DNA of 64,000 nt from Muribaculum intestinale (GCF_002201515.1 NZ_CP021421.1:2046001-2110000), one strand, 5' to 3'. Counted from the stretch's first letter, positions 53,875-63,945 are shown. The notes: a model not told the origin generated them from the letters alone. Numbers and translations: made by a program.

Positions 53875-55653
53875 CTACTCGATGACAGTGAACGGCATAC
53901 GAGCCTGGATGGGATCCATATTGTTCAGGGATTCTATCGATTTGTATATCGGGTATGCTGTGCCGAGTTCTTTTTTAATAGCGTCCTGCTTCATTTGGGC
54001 ATTGTTGATAATGAGTTTTTCCCACCAAGAGCCTTCGGGATCGGGATATTCAATAATCGAATATGAGTTTGCTCCATTCTCCTCGGCCAAGGCCATTATG
54101 CAGTCTTCGAGATTTCCAAGCCTGTCAACAAGGCCAATTTCAAGTGCCTTTGTACCGGCCCATACGCGACCCTCCGCGATGGCTTTGATTGAGTCGACAG
54201 GCATTCCACGACCTTCAGCACAACGGCCTACGAATGTCTCGTAGCCGCGGTCGATCATCTTTTGCATGGCACGGCGCTGTACAGGGGTGAAAGGCTTTGT
54301 GATGCTCATTATGGCGTTAGGGTTGGATGCGATTGTGTAGGATGTGACACCGAGGTGCTTGTCAAGCAGCCCTTCAATATTCGGCACCATGCCGAATATG
54401 CCTATCGAACCGGTGAGTGTGGTGGGCTGGCAGAAAATTTTGTCGGCACCGCATGATATATAATAGCCTCCGGAAGCGGCCACATCGCCCATTGAGGCAT
54501 AGAATGGCTTGCCTGTCGATTTGAAGTATTCCAGAGCCTCCCATATCTGTTCGGAGGCGTATGCGCTTCCGCCGCCTGAATTTACGCGGAGCACAAGTGC
54601 GGATATGTTGTCGTCGTCAGCGAGTTCGTAAATGAGTGGAGTCATGTCGGCGCCTATGATGCCTTCGTCGCCCTGCTGTACTATGTCGCCTACAGCGTAA
54701 AGCACCGCGATTTTGTAATCGGCTTTTGACGTCTCTTTTTGGTATTTATGCGCATATGACTGGTTGAGGTATTCTGCAGGAGTCACGAGGCGCAGTTCGT
54801 CGTCGGAATCTATACCCGACATTGATTTCAGCAGTTGCTCTGCGTCGTGACGGTAGCGTAGCGACGACACTACATTCATGTCGGTATAATTTGCCGGGTC
54901 TTCGGTCACTATTATGCTGTCGGCCCATGTGTTGATTGTCTCGGGGCTTACATTGCGACCGGCGGCTATGACAGTGCGCACATCGGCCCATATCGGGTCG
55001 AGATATTCGCGGGTCTGGCGTATATTTGCTTCGCTCGGTTGTGTAAGCAGGAACGGCTCTACAGCACTTTTGTAGGTGCCTACCTTGAATACCTGCACGT
55101 CTACACCAAGTTTGTCAAGCAGGCCTTTGAAATAGAACAGTCCGGCACCCACACCGTGGATGTCGACTTCTCCTACAGGATTGAGCCATAGCGAGTCGGC
55201 TGCGGAGGCCAGTATATAGTCGCCCTGTGCATAGCTGTCGGCATAGGCGGCCACCCACTTCCCTGACTTGCGGAATGTATTGATGGCTTCATTGACCGAC
55301 ATCAATGTAGCCACTCCGGCCGATACTCCGCCGCAATCGAGATATACGCCTTCGATTTTTGGGTCGGTAGAGGCTATTTTCAATGCATCAAGCAATCGGT
55401 TTAGGGATATGGAGTTGTTCTCGATTCCTTGAAGCTGTTGCATGATTGTCGTGCCTTGCTCTCTCTCTACTATTTCGGAAGAGAGTTCAATATGTAGTAT
55501 AGATTGTCTTTCTGTTGACGGATGCTCCTTTCCGAGGTTCAACAGTATCATCTGGAGCATCATGTAAATCATGCCGAACATGCTCAGCACGCCTGTGATG
55601 AAAATACCGGCTACTACAGCCAGTGTGGTCATGCAAAATTGCTTGAAGTTCAT
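53875..55653 (-). CDS. sppA: Signal peptide peptidase SppA (67K type)
   Basis: 592-aa long-form SppA, a serine/lysine protease that degrades cleaved signal peptides at the inner membrane. One N-terminal transmembrane helix (MTTLAVVAGIFITGVLSMFG) is followed by two tandem ClpP-like domains. The general-base Lys is in KVGTYKSAVEPFL of the first domain and the nucleophile Ser in DVAASGGYYISC of the second. A full consensus promoter lies at 55721-55752; lpxK follows. Confidence 0.93.
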   Translation of the reverse strand: MNFKQFCMTTLAVVAGIFITGVLSMFGMIYMMLQMILLNLGKEHPSTERQSILHIELSSEIVEREQGTTIMQQLQGIENNSISLNRLLDALKIASTDPKIEGVYLDCGGVSAGVATLMSVNEAINTFRKSGKWVAAYADSYAQGDYILASAADSLWLNPVGEVDIHGVGAGLFYFKGLLDKLGVDVQVFKVGTYKSAVEPFLLTQPSEANIRQTREYLDPIWADVRTVIAAGRNVSPETINTWADSIIVTEDPANYTDMNVVSSLRYRHDAEQLLKSMSGIDSDDELRLVTPAEYLNQSYAHKYQKETSKADYKIAVLYAVGDIVQQGDEGIIGADMTPLIYELADDDNISALVLRVNSGGGSAYASEQIWEALEYFKSTGKPFYASMGDVAASGGYYISCGADKIFCQPTTLTGSIGIFGMVPNIEGLLDKHLGVTSYTIASNPNAIMSITKPFTPVQRRAMQKMIDRGYETFVGRCAEGRGMPVDSIKAIAEGRVWAGTKALEIGLVDRLGNLEDCIMALAEENGANSYSIIEYPDPEGSWWEKLIINNAQMKQDAIKKELGTAYPIYKSIESLNNMDPIQARMPFTVIE

Positions 55654-55720
55654 ATTATTCTAAATCATTTGCAGCCTGCACGCAATGACCGGTAGATACT
55701 GGAGCAGACACTATTCCTCG

Positions 55721-55752
55721 CAAAGTTAGCAATTCGAAATTATAAATGCAAA
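55721..55752 (-). promoter_or_regulatory. sppA promoter
   Basis: Minus-strand -33 TTTG (55749-55752) and -7 TAACTTTG (55721-55728) with a 20-bp spacer, an exact consensus match. The predicted leader is about 60 nt. Confidence 0.8.
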
Positions 55753-55808
55753 AGGATTGCTCCAAAGCATTGTAATTTCTGAAACATGCTCTTATTTTTG
55801 CCTTAAAA

Positions 55809-58091
55809 TCAGTTGTCACTGAATATGGCCGCCCTTAGTTTCTGGTATAGGAATGAGATTACAAGAAGTACTATGCCGAGCAATATGAACACAATAATTC
55901 TTCCGATGGTCGGGAGTACCCAAAGGTCGTATATGGTAAGTTTCATAAGCACGATACCCATGACACACAGCCCGATTATGCGCATAAGCCGCGTATGAAC
56001 CCTCATGCCAATGATAAGCTGGGTCGCGCCGCATAACGTAAGCGCTACAGACAGGCCGGCGCTATACAGATGTGGCAGTCCAAACTGACGCAGCATATAC
56101 TCGGTGGCGGCTATCGCAAATATAATTGCGGAGATGTTGAAATATACTGTATATTCGGGCATATTGATTGGCCCGACAAGTTTGTGGCGGAATGCCTTTA
56201 TGGCTTCAACTGTGGCCAGAGCAATGTATACTGCGGCACCGGTCCATAGGAGAATGTCGGCAATGATTTGGTTTTCGTCGGGCACAGCGAATGGAGCGTA
56301 GGCAAACCATATCGCACCTATGCCAGGGAAAAGCCAGCCGCTGTTGCCTCCGCGTGATGTGGTCAGCGATAATATAAGCATTATGATAAAGCCTGATACC
56401 ATAAGTGCGCGCGACGATGTGGTGGTGTCAAGGCCGATGTTGTAAAGTGTATCCATGCCTGACAGTGCCAACAGACCGGCAACCCAAATGAGTATGGTGT
56501 AGAATATGGCAAAACGTGTGGCATACGCCATTTTATAGCGGTTGATGGTCCAAGCCGAGGCTGCAAAGGCAATCGCACATATGAGTTCGGTGGTTGCTCT
56601 GCCTCCGGGGGTACATCTGTTAAGTCCGGAAAACTCGATGAATGGTGTCAGAGTCGCGAATATGATGATTACGGCTATCACGGCTGCTGCGGCTCCGAGT
56701 AGTGGATTGTGGAGACGCGCATATCCGAGATTGAGTATGGCTCCGTAGCATGCGATACATGACAGGATTATGGAGGGCGAAGAGAACTGAATGGGGAATA
56801 TGAGGGCGATAAACAGGATTATGAGTCCTGTAAGGATTTTACGTATAATTCCGTTGTTGTCTTCGGTATAGAAACGGAAATAGAGCATGCCGTTGACTGT
56901 GGCTGCAATCAATGGTATAAGCCCTTTCATGTAATTGCCTGACGGAATGTTGGCGATTACTTCAGTACCGATTGAAAGGAATGCGAAATTATTGAGCAAC
57001 ACAGCCCCTATGAGCGCTATGAAGAGCCGGCGGTTGTCAATGTTGCGGTTCAGTACCAGAGCGAGTGGCAGAGAGAAGAGAATGAAATATAGTATCCCGA
57101 ATATCAATAGCGGGAAACCGGATGACATCGTGGCGTGCAATGCTATAGTGGCTACAATCCATGTCAGCGGAGTCGAGGCCGCCGACAGTTCCCACCAGTT
57201 GCGTCTGATGCTGATTATAAACATAGCAATGTCAAGTATGAGCACATATGACAGCAGGATTGTAACGCTACTGTCGGGATTGCTGGCGATAAACGGAGCT
57301 ATGAATCCACCTATTATTGCTGTCATGGCAAGCTCGCGGCGGTCGAAAACGAGTGAAATCGTTATCATGGCCGCGGTAAGGGCCACCAGCGAGCACATTG
57401 TAGCCAAAGGATTGATTAGTGCGTATATGTTGTGGGCAATGGCGATTGTCACGAAGCATACCGCGAATCCACCTCCGGCGAGAACTGACGAGAAATTGCG
57501 GTATGAATCACGCAGCCGGTATGCTATGCCCCAGAGACCGAGGCCCGTGGCCATGCCGAGAAGAGCGCGGGCGACTTCGTTAATCCAGTTGTTGTCAATA
57601 GCATATTTTACAAAGAATCCGACGCCGATAATCAATACCAGGATTCCTATCTTGCTGAACAGGTTTACCCCGATTTGACGTTCGATATTGTGGCGTCGCG
57701 TGTATGGTTCGATATCCTTGGACTCAGGAGATATGGATGGCTCTGTAATGGCGGCCGGGATAGGGGGAATATTTGCAGGGAGAGTATGGTATTCCTCTTC
57801 TTCAGGCTCATCCGGGTAATATAGTTCCATGGATTCTTCGCGGATAGAATGTTCCGGAATGTCGGGTATGACCGATGCATCAGCCGTGTTTTCGTCTGCA
57901 CGTACGTCCGGTTCATTGCATGGTGTAGTGGATGTCTCTGTTTCCTGACGCGAATTGTTGAAGAGGAACAACTCGATATTATAAAGTCTATTTTCAAAAG
58001 CCTTAAACCGGCTGAGTAGCATCATGAGAAGCCATATCGCAATGATGATGCCAATGGATATCAATAATGTGAAAAGACTGGAACCTTCCAT
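55809..58091 (-). CDS. DUF2339-family polytopic membrane protein
   Basis: 760 aa with more than 20 hydrophobic segments. An N-terminal helix (LFTLLISIGIIIAIWLLMML) leads into a Glu/Pro-rich soluble linker (about residues 35-130). The rest is an almost continuous set of helices starting with the conserved IGVNLFSKIGILVLIIGVG segment, characteristic of DUF2339. The function of the family is unknown. It is a single gene with its own promoter and no terminator hairpin that I can see before sppA. Confidence 0.85.
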   Translation of the reverse strand: MEGSSLFTLLISIGIIIAIWLLMMLLSRFKAFENRLYNIELFLFNNSRQETETSTTPCNEPDVRADENTADASVIPDIPEHSIREESMELYYPDEPEEEEYHTLPANIPPIPAAITEPSISPESKDIEPYTRRHNIERQIGVNLFSKIGILVLIIGVGFFVKYAIDNNWINEVARALLGMATGLGLWGIAYRLRDSYRNFSSVLAGGGFAVCFVTIAIAHNIYALINPLATMCSLVALTAAMITISLVFDRRELAMTAIIGGFIAPFIASNPDSSVTILLSYVLILDIAMFIISIRRNWWELSAASTPLTWIVATIALHATMSSGFPLLIFGILYFILFSLPLALVLNRNIDNRRLFIALIGAVLLNNFAFLSIGTEVIANIPSGNYMKGLIPLIAATVNGMLYFRFYTEDNNGIIRKILTGLIILFIALIFPIQFSSPSIILSCIACYGAILNLGYARLHNPLLGAAAAVIAVIIIFATLTPFIEFSGLNRCTPGGRATTELICAIAFAASAWTINRYKMAYATRFAIFYTILIWVAGLLALSGMDTLYNIGLDTTTSSRALMVSGFIIMLILSLTTSRGGNSGWLFPGIGAIWFAYAPFAVPDENQIIADILLWTGAAVYIALATVEAIKAFRHKLVGPINMPEYTVYFNISAIIFAIAATEYMLRQFGLPHLYSAGLSVALTLCGATQLIIGMRVHTRLMRIIGLCVMGIVLMKLTIYDLWVLPTIGRIIVFILLGIVLLVISFLYQKLRAAIFSDN

Positions 58092-58133
58092 ATGCGCGAG
58101 GAATTGAGGTGATGATAATTGTCGTGATAATCA

Positions 58134-58165
58134 CAAAGATATGCAAAACTATCATATTATGCAAG
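58134..58165 (-). promoter_or_regulatory. DUF2339 gene promoter
   Basis: Minus-strand -7 TATCTTTG (58134-58141) with CTTG (58162-58165) at a 20-bp spacer. A second -7 match TAGTTTTG overlaps nearby (58144-58151) without a -33. Leader about 40 nt. Confidence 0.65.
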
Positions 58166-58368
58166 CTGTAGAGTGAATTGGATAATACTGATTTGCGATA
58201 ATTGAACCAACGCTCGGCATGAGGGGTTATTCATAGTATACGGCAGGGCTTGTTCCGGCGTTTTTTGATTATTTGATTTATAGGTGTAATGCGTTGCAAA
58301 TAAAGCGTATATTCCTATGACGAATATAAATTATTCCGGTTTCTGCACCCTGTTAATGCTTTTTTACT

Positions 58369-58376
58369 TAATTTTG
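58369..58376 (+). promoter_or_regulatory. Promoter -7 box of lipoprotein-ispE
   Basis: TAATTTTG, an exact -7 match, 43 bp upstream of the lipoprotein ATG. The -33 position holds no clear TTTG. Confidence 0.5.
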
Positions 58377-58419
58377 TATTTCCCGGAGAGGTGATATCTC
58401 TTTCAAGAACTGTAGGAAA

Positions 58420-58977
58420 ATGAAAAAGATAGCGATATTTGCAGTCGGAATTCTTGTCATGGCTGTTGCGGCGTGTCACACTCAGAAAGATAATGGTGTC
58501 ACGGCGGAGAATGCTGTCGTAAGCGCGCGGCCTGAGAGTATGGTTGTGGGACATAGCTCGATGATTCCGAAAGCGGTGGTCTACCGAACGAATGGTCCGT
58601 TTTACGAAAATGTGCCGATAATAATGAGCGCTAACCGCAAGGAGATTGTTTCGTTTCCGGCACCGTCCGACATACATCCTGATGTGGCTCCTGTCGAGCT
58701 TGCGGAAGGATATCTGCTTGATCGCCACGGCGTGGGTATAAATTCAGCATTTACCCGATATACCTACGACGAATATAGTACATTGCCTGTGGCCCCCTCG
58801 TTGAGACATCTGCGACAAATGGTTATTCCTGGAGCGATAGTTACCGACCTGGTGCGGCTTCCGTTTCCCTTGACTACGGCTTTGGCCGATACGGCTCGCG
58901 TCAACAGGCTCATCCGTCAAGGATTTCCCGGATGTGACGTAATGCTTGAGCGCAAGGCTGTGGCTCCGTTCCTATGA
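58420..58977 (+). CDS. Lipoprotein of unknown function upstream of ispE
   Basis: 185 aa. The lipoprotein signal is MKKIAIFAVGILVMAVAAC, acylated at C19. The mature part contains PKAVVYRTNGPFYENVPIIM, DIHPDVAPVELAEGYLLDRHG, and a C-terminal PGAIVTDLVRLPFPLTTALAD. No catalytic motif or family is recognised. It ends 16 bp before ispE on the same strand, so the two are co-transcribed; the link to isoprenoid synthesis may be only positional. Confidence 0.8.
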   Translation: MKKIAIFAVGILVMAVAACHTQKDNGVTAENAVVSARPESMVVGHSSMIPKAVVYRTNGPFYENVPIIMSANRKEIVSFPAPSDIHPDVAPVELAEGYLLDRHGVGINSAFTRYTYDEYSTLPVAPSLRHLRQMVIPGAIVTDLVRLPFPLTTALADTARVNRLIRQGFPGCDVMLERKAVAPFL

Positions 58978-58993
58978 CAAATAAAATTACAAT

Positions 58994-59830
58994 ATGATAC
59001 TTTTCCCCAACGCAAAGATTAATTTAGGCTTATATATTACTGCAAAGCGTCCCGACGGATACCACAACCTGCTTACTGCGTTCTATCCTGTAGGATGGCG
59101 CGACATACTTGAAATCGTGCCCGCAAAGGGTAGTGAGACTACTCTTACAGTCACAGGCCGAAGCGTGGAGTGCGCGCCGGAGGAAAATCTGATTATGCGC
59201 GCTTATCGTGCGGTTGCGGAGAGGATGCCGTTGCCGCCGGTCGACATATATCTGCATAAGGTGATTCCTGATGGTGCCGGGCTTGGCGGGGGCAGTTCCG
59301 ACGCAGCGTTTACGATATTCGGGCTTAACAATCTTTTCGGTCTCGGTATGTCTACGGCGCAGATGGCCGGAATAGCATCGGAGATAGGTGCCGACTGTCC
59401 GTTTTTCATCTACGACCGGCCGATGGTGGCTACCGGTATCGGTGACGTGTTCACTCCGTGCGAGGTGAATCTCGACGGAGTGCCGGTGCTTATCGTAAAG
59501 CCAAAGGTGCATGTGCCTACACGCGATGCATATTCGCGTGTCACACCCCGCACTCCCGATATCGACCTCTCCGCGCTCCTGTCGTCACCTGTCGAAGAGT
59601 GGCAGGGACGGCTGGTCAATCAGTTTGAGGATAGTGTGTTCCCTCTTCATCCCGAGATTGCCGCTCTTAAGGAAGAGTTGCTTGACATGGGTGCGGCATA
59701 CGCCTCGATGTCTGGCTCGGGGTCGTCGGTGTTCGGCATATTCCCCGGTGCTGACAGTGCCAAGTTGTCACTTGTGGCTGCAGAGAGATTCCCCGAGCTT
59801 GATTTCTTTGTATCGACCAACCACGTGTGA
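58994..59830 (+). CDS. ispE: 4-diphosphocytidyl-2-C-methyl-D-erythritol kinase
   Basis: 278-aa GHMP kinase of the MEP isoprenoid pathway. It starts MILFPNAKINLGLYITAKR, with the catalytic region DGYHNLLTAFYPV, the ATP-binding GHMP loop PDGAGLGGGSSDAAF (about residues 93-107), IGADCPFFI and the C-terminal MSGSGSSVFGIF. Length is normal. The MEP pathway is usual in Bacteroidales. It follows the lipoprotein gene by 16 bp. Confidence 0.95.
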   Translation: MILFPNAKINLGLYITAKRPDGYHNLLTAFYPVGWRDILEIVPAKGSETTLTVTGRSVECAPEENLIMRAYRAVAERMPLPPVDIYLHKVIPDGAGLGGGSSDAAFTIFGLNNLFGLGMSTAQMAGIASEIGADCPFFIYDRPMVATGIGDVFTPCEVNLDGVPVLIVKPKVHVPTRDAYSRVTPRTPDIDLSALLSSPVEEWQGRLVNQFEDSVFPLHPEIAALKEELLDMGAAYASMSGSGSSVFGIFPGADSAKLSLVAAERFPELDFFVSTNHV

Positions 59831-59837
59831 ATGAACG

Positions 59838-59905
59838 TTATCACTGCGATGACGTTTATATATTTAGGAATAAATAGAAATACGGCATTGTTTTTGCAGT
59901 GATAA
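59838..59905 (+). promoter_or_regulatory. Inverted repeat spanning the presumed grpE-dnaJ promoter
   Basis: TTATCACTGC (59838-59847) and its exact reverse complement GCAGTGATAA (59896-59905) are 48 bp apart. The right arm begins in a -7-like sequence TGTTTTTG (59889-59896) just before grpE. It is not a CIRCE element (9-bp spacer). It could be an operator bound by a looped dimer, or chance. Confidence 0.4.
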
Positions 59906-59917
59906 ATATGATATACG

Positions 59918-60556
59918 ATGAAAAGAAAAAAGACTAAATATATGGACAAGAATAAGAATCACGACAATGTAACTGAACCTCAGCATGTAGCTGACAACGA
60001 AATCTCGGTCAATGATATTGATAATGAGTTTGTCGAGCAGCAGGAGGCCGAGGCCGCAAAGGATATTGCCGATGAGGAGATGAACAAGGTTGACGCTCTT
60101 CAGCAGGAGCTTGACCAGACTCGGGCGCAGCTTGAAAAGGAGAAGAAGGAGTATCTGTTCCTTATGGCAGAGTTTGACAACTTCCGCAAGCGCACACTCA
60201 AGGAGAAGAGCGAGCTGATAAAGAATGGCGGCGAAAATGCTCTGAAGGGTCTGCTTCCTGTAGTCGACGATTTCGAGCGCTCGCTTGAGGCCATTAAGTC
60301 GAGCGACGATGCAGCGTCGATACGCGAGGGCGTTGAGCTGATTTACAACAAGTTCGTAAAATATCTTGAACAGAACGGCGTAAAGCCCATAGATTCCGCA
60401 CCTGGTGTCGATTTCGACACCGAACTGCATGAAGCGGTCACTATGTTCCCTGCTCCCGACGAGAGTCAGAAGGGCAAGGTGATTGACACTGTTCAGAAAG
60501 GTTATACACTTCACGACAAGGTGCTTCGCCACGCTAAGGTGGTGGTAGGCCAGTAA
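59918..60556 (+). CDS. grpE: Nucleotide exchange factor GrpE
   Basis: 212-aa co-chaperone that releases ADP from DnaK. A long acidic coiled coil (about residues 20-100; VDALQQELDQTRAQLEKEKKE) is followed by the FLMAEFDNFRKRTLKEK signature, PVVDDFERSLEAI and the C-terminal beta domain (LHEAVTMFPAPD, VIDTVQKGYTLHDKVLRHA). The start may be 59918 (MKRKKTK) or the ATG at 59942 (MDKNKN). dnaJ follows after 19 bp. Confidence 0.94.
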   Translation: MKRKKTKYMDKNKNHDNVTEPQHVADNEISVNDIDNEFVEQQEAEAAKDIADEEMNKVDALQQELDQTRAQLEKEKKEYLFLMAEFDNFRKRTLKEKSELIKNGGENALKGLLPVVDDFERSLEAIKSSDDAASIREGVELIYNKFVKYLEQNGVKPIDSAPGVDFDTELHEAVTMFPAPDESQKGKVIDTVQKGYTLHDKVLRHAKVVVGQ

Positions 60557-60575
60557 TATATAAACAGCTGCCGTT

Positions 60576-61757
60576 ATGGACAATAAACGCGACTATTACG
60601 AAGTGCTCGGGGTTGAGAAAAACGCTACTCCCGAGCAGTTGAAGAAGGCTTACCGAAAGCTGGCCCTGAAATACCATCCCGATAAGAATCCCGGTGACAA
60701 AGCAGCCGAGGAGAAATTCAAGGAGGCAGCCGAGGCATACGATGTTCTTTCAGATCCCGACAAGCGAGCCAAATACGACCAGTGGGGGCCGTCCATGGGT
60801 CCGACCGGATTTGGTGGCGGGGGAGGTGGTTTCCACGCCGGCGGAATGTCGATGGAGGATATTTTCGCTCATTTCGGCGATATATTCGGCGGCGGAAGCT
60901 ATGGCGGATTCGGTGGTTTCGGCTCTGCAGCGGGCGGCGCGCCGCGTCGTCGCCGTCAGCCTAAGGGTAGCGACCTCCGCATAAAGGTAAAACTTACTCT
61001 GAGCGAACTGGCCACAGGTGTGACAAAGAAACTGAAGATTCCTCGTTTCGTGCAGTGTCAGCATTGCAACGGCACAGGAGCCAAGGACGGCACTGCGTTC
61101 CAGACATGCCAGCGCTGTCATGGTTCGGGTGTCATTGAGCATGTGCAGCAGACATTCCTCGGTCCGATGCAGTCTACCTCGACATGTCCCGACTGTCAGG
61201 GTGAGGGGAAGACCATCACCCAGAAATGTCAGTATTGCAACGGCGAGGGCATCGTACGCCAGGAGGAAGTGGTGGAATTCACCATCCCTGCCGGTGTAAG
61301 CGACGGCATGACTCTCCAGCTTAAGGGGAAAGGAAATGCCGCCCGCCATGGCGGTGTCAACGGCGATTTGCTCGTGGTAATCGAGGAGATTCCCGACCCT
61401 GAACTGATACGCGACGGCAACGATGTTGTGTACAATCTTATGCTCGACATCCCTACCGCCACTCTCGGCGGCTCTGTCGAGGTGCCCACCATCACAGGCA
61501 AGGCCAGGGTAAAGATTCCCGCCGGAACGCAGCCGGGCAAGGTATTGCGTCTGCGCGGCAAGGGACTCCCTTCGCCTGAAGGATACGGCAGCGGCGACGA
61601 GCTAATCAACATAATGGTATATATACCCGAAGAGCTCAACGACACCGAGCGCAAGGCTATAGAGAGCCTCCAGGGGCAGCCCAACGTGCAGGCTACCGAC
61701 TCGATAAAGAAGCGTATCTTCTCGCGTCTGCGCCATATCTTTAATCCAGAGAGCTGA
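60576..61757 (+). CDS. dnaJ: Chaperone DnaJ
   Basis: 393-aa type I Hsp40 that stimulates DnaK. The J domain (1-70) carries HPD in [10 protein letters not shown], then a Gly/Phe-rich region (about 73-125). The zinc-finger domain has four CxxCxGxG units ([32 protein letters not shown]) and a C-terminal substrate-binding domain ends the protein. It is operonic with grpE; dnaK is not in the window. Confidence 0.96.
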   Translation: MDNKRDYYEVLGVEKNATPEQLKKAYRKLALKYHPDKNPGDKAAEEKFKEAAEAYDVLSDPDKRAKYDQWGPSMGPTGFGGGGGGFHAGGMSMEDIFAHFGDIFGGGSYGGFGGFGSAAGGAPRRRRQPKGSDLRIKVKLTLSELATGVTKKLKIPRFVQCQHCNGTGAKDGTAFQTCQRCHGSGVIEHVQQTFLGPMQSTSTCPDCQGEGKTITQKCQYCNGEGIVRQEEVVEFTIPAGVSDGMTLQLKGKGNAARHGGVNGDLLVVIEEIPDPELIRDGNDVVYNLMLDIPTATLGGSVEVPTITGKARVKIPAGTQPGKVLRLRGKGLPSPEGYGSGDELINIMVYIPEELNDTERKAIESLQGQPNVQATDSIKKRIFSRLRHIFNPES

Positions 61758-61796
61758 TAATGCGGTAACACCTCCCTCGTGAGGTCTTGATACAAC

Positions 61797-61832
61797 AGTC
61801 GGCGTCATCGGAAAATTCCGGTGGCGCCGACT
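61797..61832. terminator. Bidirectional terminator between dnaJ and mutL
   Basis: A 17-bp stem (61797-61813 with 61816-61832) with two G-U pairs on the plus strand and a 2-nt centre lies 39 bp after the dnaJ stop and 23 bp before the mutL stop. Confidence 0.75.
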
Positions 61833-61855
61833 TGTATGTGTTCGCCCGACATGGG

Positions 61856-63874
61856 CTACAGCATGGCGCCTATGTCATCGAGAGTGAGCGAGGCGAGCAC
61901 ACGCTTGCCGTCGGGTGTATATGCCGGTGATTGCAGTTTGAAGAGGTCGCTGAGCAGGTGGTCGATTTCCGACGATGTGAGCGTTTGGCCGGGGCGTATT
62001 GCCGCCGAGCGGGCCATTGACAGGGCTATGCGGCTCCGCATGTCGTCGCCGAGGCCGTTGCCTGTCTCCGAAGCTGTGGCTATGAGTTGCTCTACTACAC
62101 TGCGCGGGTTGGCGTCGCCGATTACCGAGGGGAGTCCGTTTACACTCCATGAACTTCCGCCCAGAAACGCCATGTCAAATCCGAGTGTGGCGAGTTCATC
62201 GCAGATTTCCTCAAGCACAGCGCTGTCGGAGGCCGACATGTCGATGACTTCAGGAAACATTACCCGCTGAGATGTGAATGCCTGCATGGCCGCAAGCTCC
62301 ATATATCTGTCAAAAAGTATGCGCACATGAGCGCGGTGCTGGTCGATTACGAGCACTCCGTCGTGGGATGGAGTCAGTATATACCGTCCCTTGATCTGCA
62401 ACGCCGTGATTGCCGCAACCTCGTCGATTGGCTGCGACGCTTCCTCAAGGCGCATGCTGTTGAATATCGATGCCACTTTGTCGGCATTGCTTGAGGATGG
62501 CAGAGAGGCTCCCAGGTCATTGAACGCGCTTGCATGCAGTTTCATGTCCGGGCCCTCCTGCAGCGACGGCATATCGAAGTCCCTCATGCTGTTGAAGCCC
62601 TTGCTGGCCACTCTCCCGTTGCCGGATGATGACGCACGGTAGTGTGTGTCCGCTCCGTTTCCGGGAGCTGTGAAGTCGGCATACAGTTTCTCCCAGTCGG
62701 CTGCTGATGGAGTAGCCGATAGTGGTGTGCCTCCCTGTGCATCGGTCATTCCCGACGGGGGAATACTGCCGGCAAAGGGATTGTAGTCGGGGTCGAGGTC
62801 GAGTCCGTGGGCACCGTTGGCATTCGGGTCAAACACCGGTATCTCCGGCGCGTTGGTCTGGTCGAAGTCAATCGACGGCACGGCGTTGAACTTTCCCAGC
62901 CCCTCCCTGATGGTAGCTGTCAGTATCTGCCATATCGGCTGCTCGTTTTCAAACTTTATTTCGTTTTTCGTCGGATGGATGTTTACATCTATCGTCTCGG
63001 GGGCGACCTCAAGACTTATGAAGTATTGTGGCTGCTCGTCGGCGGGGATAAGCTGCTCGTAGCATTGCATCACCGCCTTGTGGAAGTATGGATGGCGCAT
63101 GTTGCGACCGTTGACCATGAAATATTGCAGTGCGCCGCGGCGTCGGGCGTTTTCGGGGCGCGACACAAACCCGTTTATCTTTACAAGCGACGTATCCGAC
63201 ACTACCGGTACGAGCTGTCTGTCGAGCGATTTGCCGAAGAGGTCGATGATGCGCTGTTTGAATGTCGATTTGAGCAACTGGTGCACGATTACGTCATTGT
63301 GGCTGAGCTCAAGTTCGATACTGGGATTGACCAGCGCCAGGCGCTCGAACTCACGCAGGATGTTGGACATCTCCACATGGTCGCTTTTCAGGAATTTGCG
63401 TCGGGCCGGCGTATTGAAGAACAGTCTCTTTACCGTCATCGTCGAGCCGGGAGCTGTCACTGCCGGCTCCTGTAGCTCCACCTTGCTGCCGCTGATTACT
63501 ATGCGTGTGCCTATCTGGTCGGAGCGGCGCATTGTCTTAAGCTCCACCTCGGCTACCGCGCATATCGAGGCAAGCGCCTCGCCGCGAAATCCCATCGTGT
63601 GCAATGCGAAAAGGTCGTCGGCATTGCCTATCTTCGATGTGGCATGGCGCTCAAAGGCCATGCGGGCATCCATAGGCGACATGCCGCATCCGTTGTCGAT
63701 TACCTGGATGAGGGTGCGTCCGGCGTCCTTTATGTTTATCTTGATTATTGTCGCTCCGGCGTCGACGGCATTTTCCACCAGTTCCTTTACCACGGCGGCG
63801 GGCCTCTGGATTACCTCTCCGGCCGCAATCTGGTTTGCCACCGAGTCGGGCAGCAGCTTCACTATATCTTCCAT
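61856..63874 (-). CDS. mutL: DNA mismatch repair protein MutL
   Basis: 672-aa GHKL ATPase that links MutS recognition to strand removal. The N-terminal ATPase motifs are IAAGEVIQRPAAVVKELVENA, VIDNGCGMSPMDARMAFERHATSK and TMGFRGEALASI, followed by FFNTPARRKFLKS and an ATPase-domain end near residue 330. A Pro/Ser-rich linker (about 340-480) joins the C-terminal dimerisation domain. There the metal endonuclease motif DQHA(x)2E(x)4E appears as DQHRAHVRILFDRY, with Val where the first Glu is expected, so nuclease activity is doubtful. The start ATG at 63874 fits the family start. Confidence 0.94.
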   Translation of the reverse strand: MEDIVKLLPDSVANQIAAGEVIQRPAAVVKELVENAVDAGATIIKINIKDAGRTLIQVIDNGCGMSPMDARMAFERHATSKIGNADDLFALHTMGFRGEALASICAVAEVELKTMRRSDQIGTRIVISGSKVELQEPAVTAPGSTMTVKRLFFNTPARRKFLKSDHVEMSNILREFERLALVNPSIELELSHNDVIVHQLLKSTFKQRIIDLFGKSLDRQLVPVVSDTSLVKINGFVSRPENARRRGALQYFMVNGRNMRHPYFHKAVMQCYEQLIPADEQPQYFISLEVAPETIDVNIHPTKNEIKFENEQPIWQILTATIREGLGKFNAVPSIDFDQTNAPEIPVFDPNANGAHGLDLDPDYNPFAGSIPPSGMTDAQGGTPLSATPSAADWEKLYADFTAPGNGADTHYRASSSGNGRVASKGFNSMRDFDMPSLQEGPDMKLHASAFNDLGASLPSSSNADKVASIFNSMRLEEASQPIDEVAAITALQIKGRYILTPSHDGVLVIDQHRAHVRILFDRYMELAAMQAFTSQRVMFPEVIDMSASDSAVLEEICDELATLGFDMAFLGGSSWSVNGLPSVIGDANPRSVVEQLIATASETGNGLGDDMRSRIALSMARSAAIRPGQTLTSSEIDHLLSDLFKLQSPAYTPDGKRVLASLTLDDIGAML

Positions 63875-63945
63875 AGAGAATTGTTATTTCCCAACTATAC
63901 ATGACCATGGCTCGGGCCACATCGCATGGCGTGGGCATTCATCTG

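Larger units (their letters stand above)
58092..58419. other. 328-bp divergent intergenic region
   Basis: It separates the DUF2339 gene from the plus-strand lipoprotein gene. Apart from the two promoters listed separately I see no gene, RNA or repeat; the middle part (about 58170-58330) is featureless to my eye. Confidence 0.5.

Noticed and set aside
59838..59905. CIRCE element upstream of grpE
   Set aside because: Sequence and spacer (48 rather than 9 bp) do not match CIRCE.
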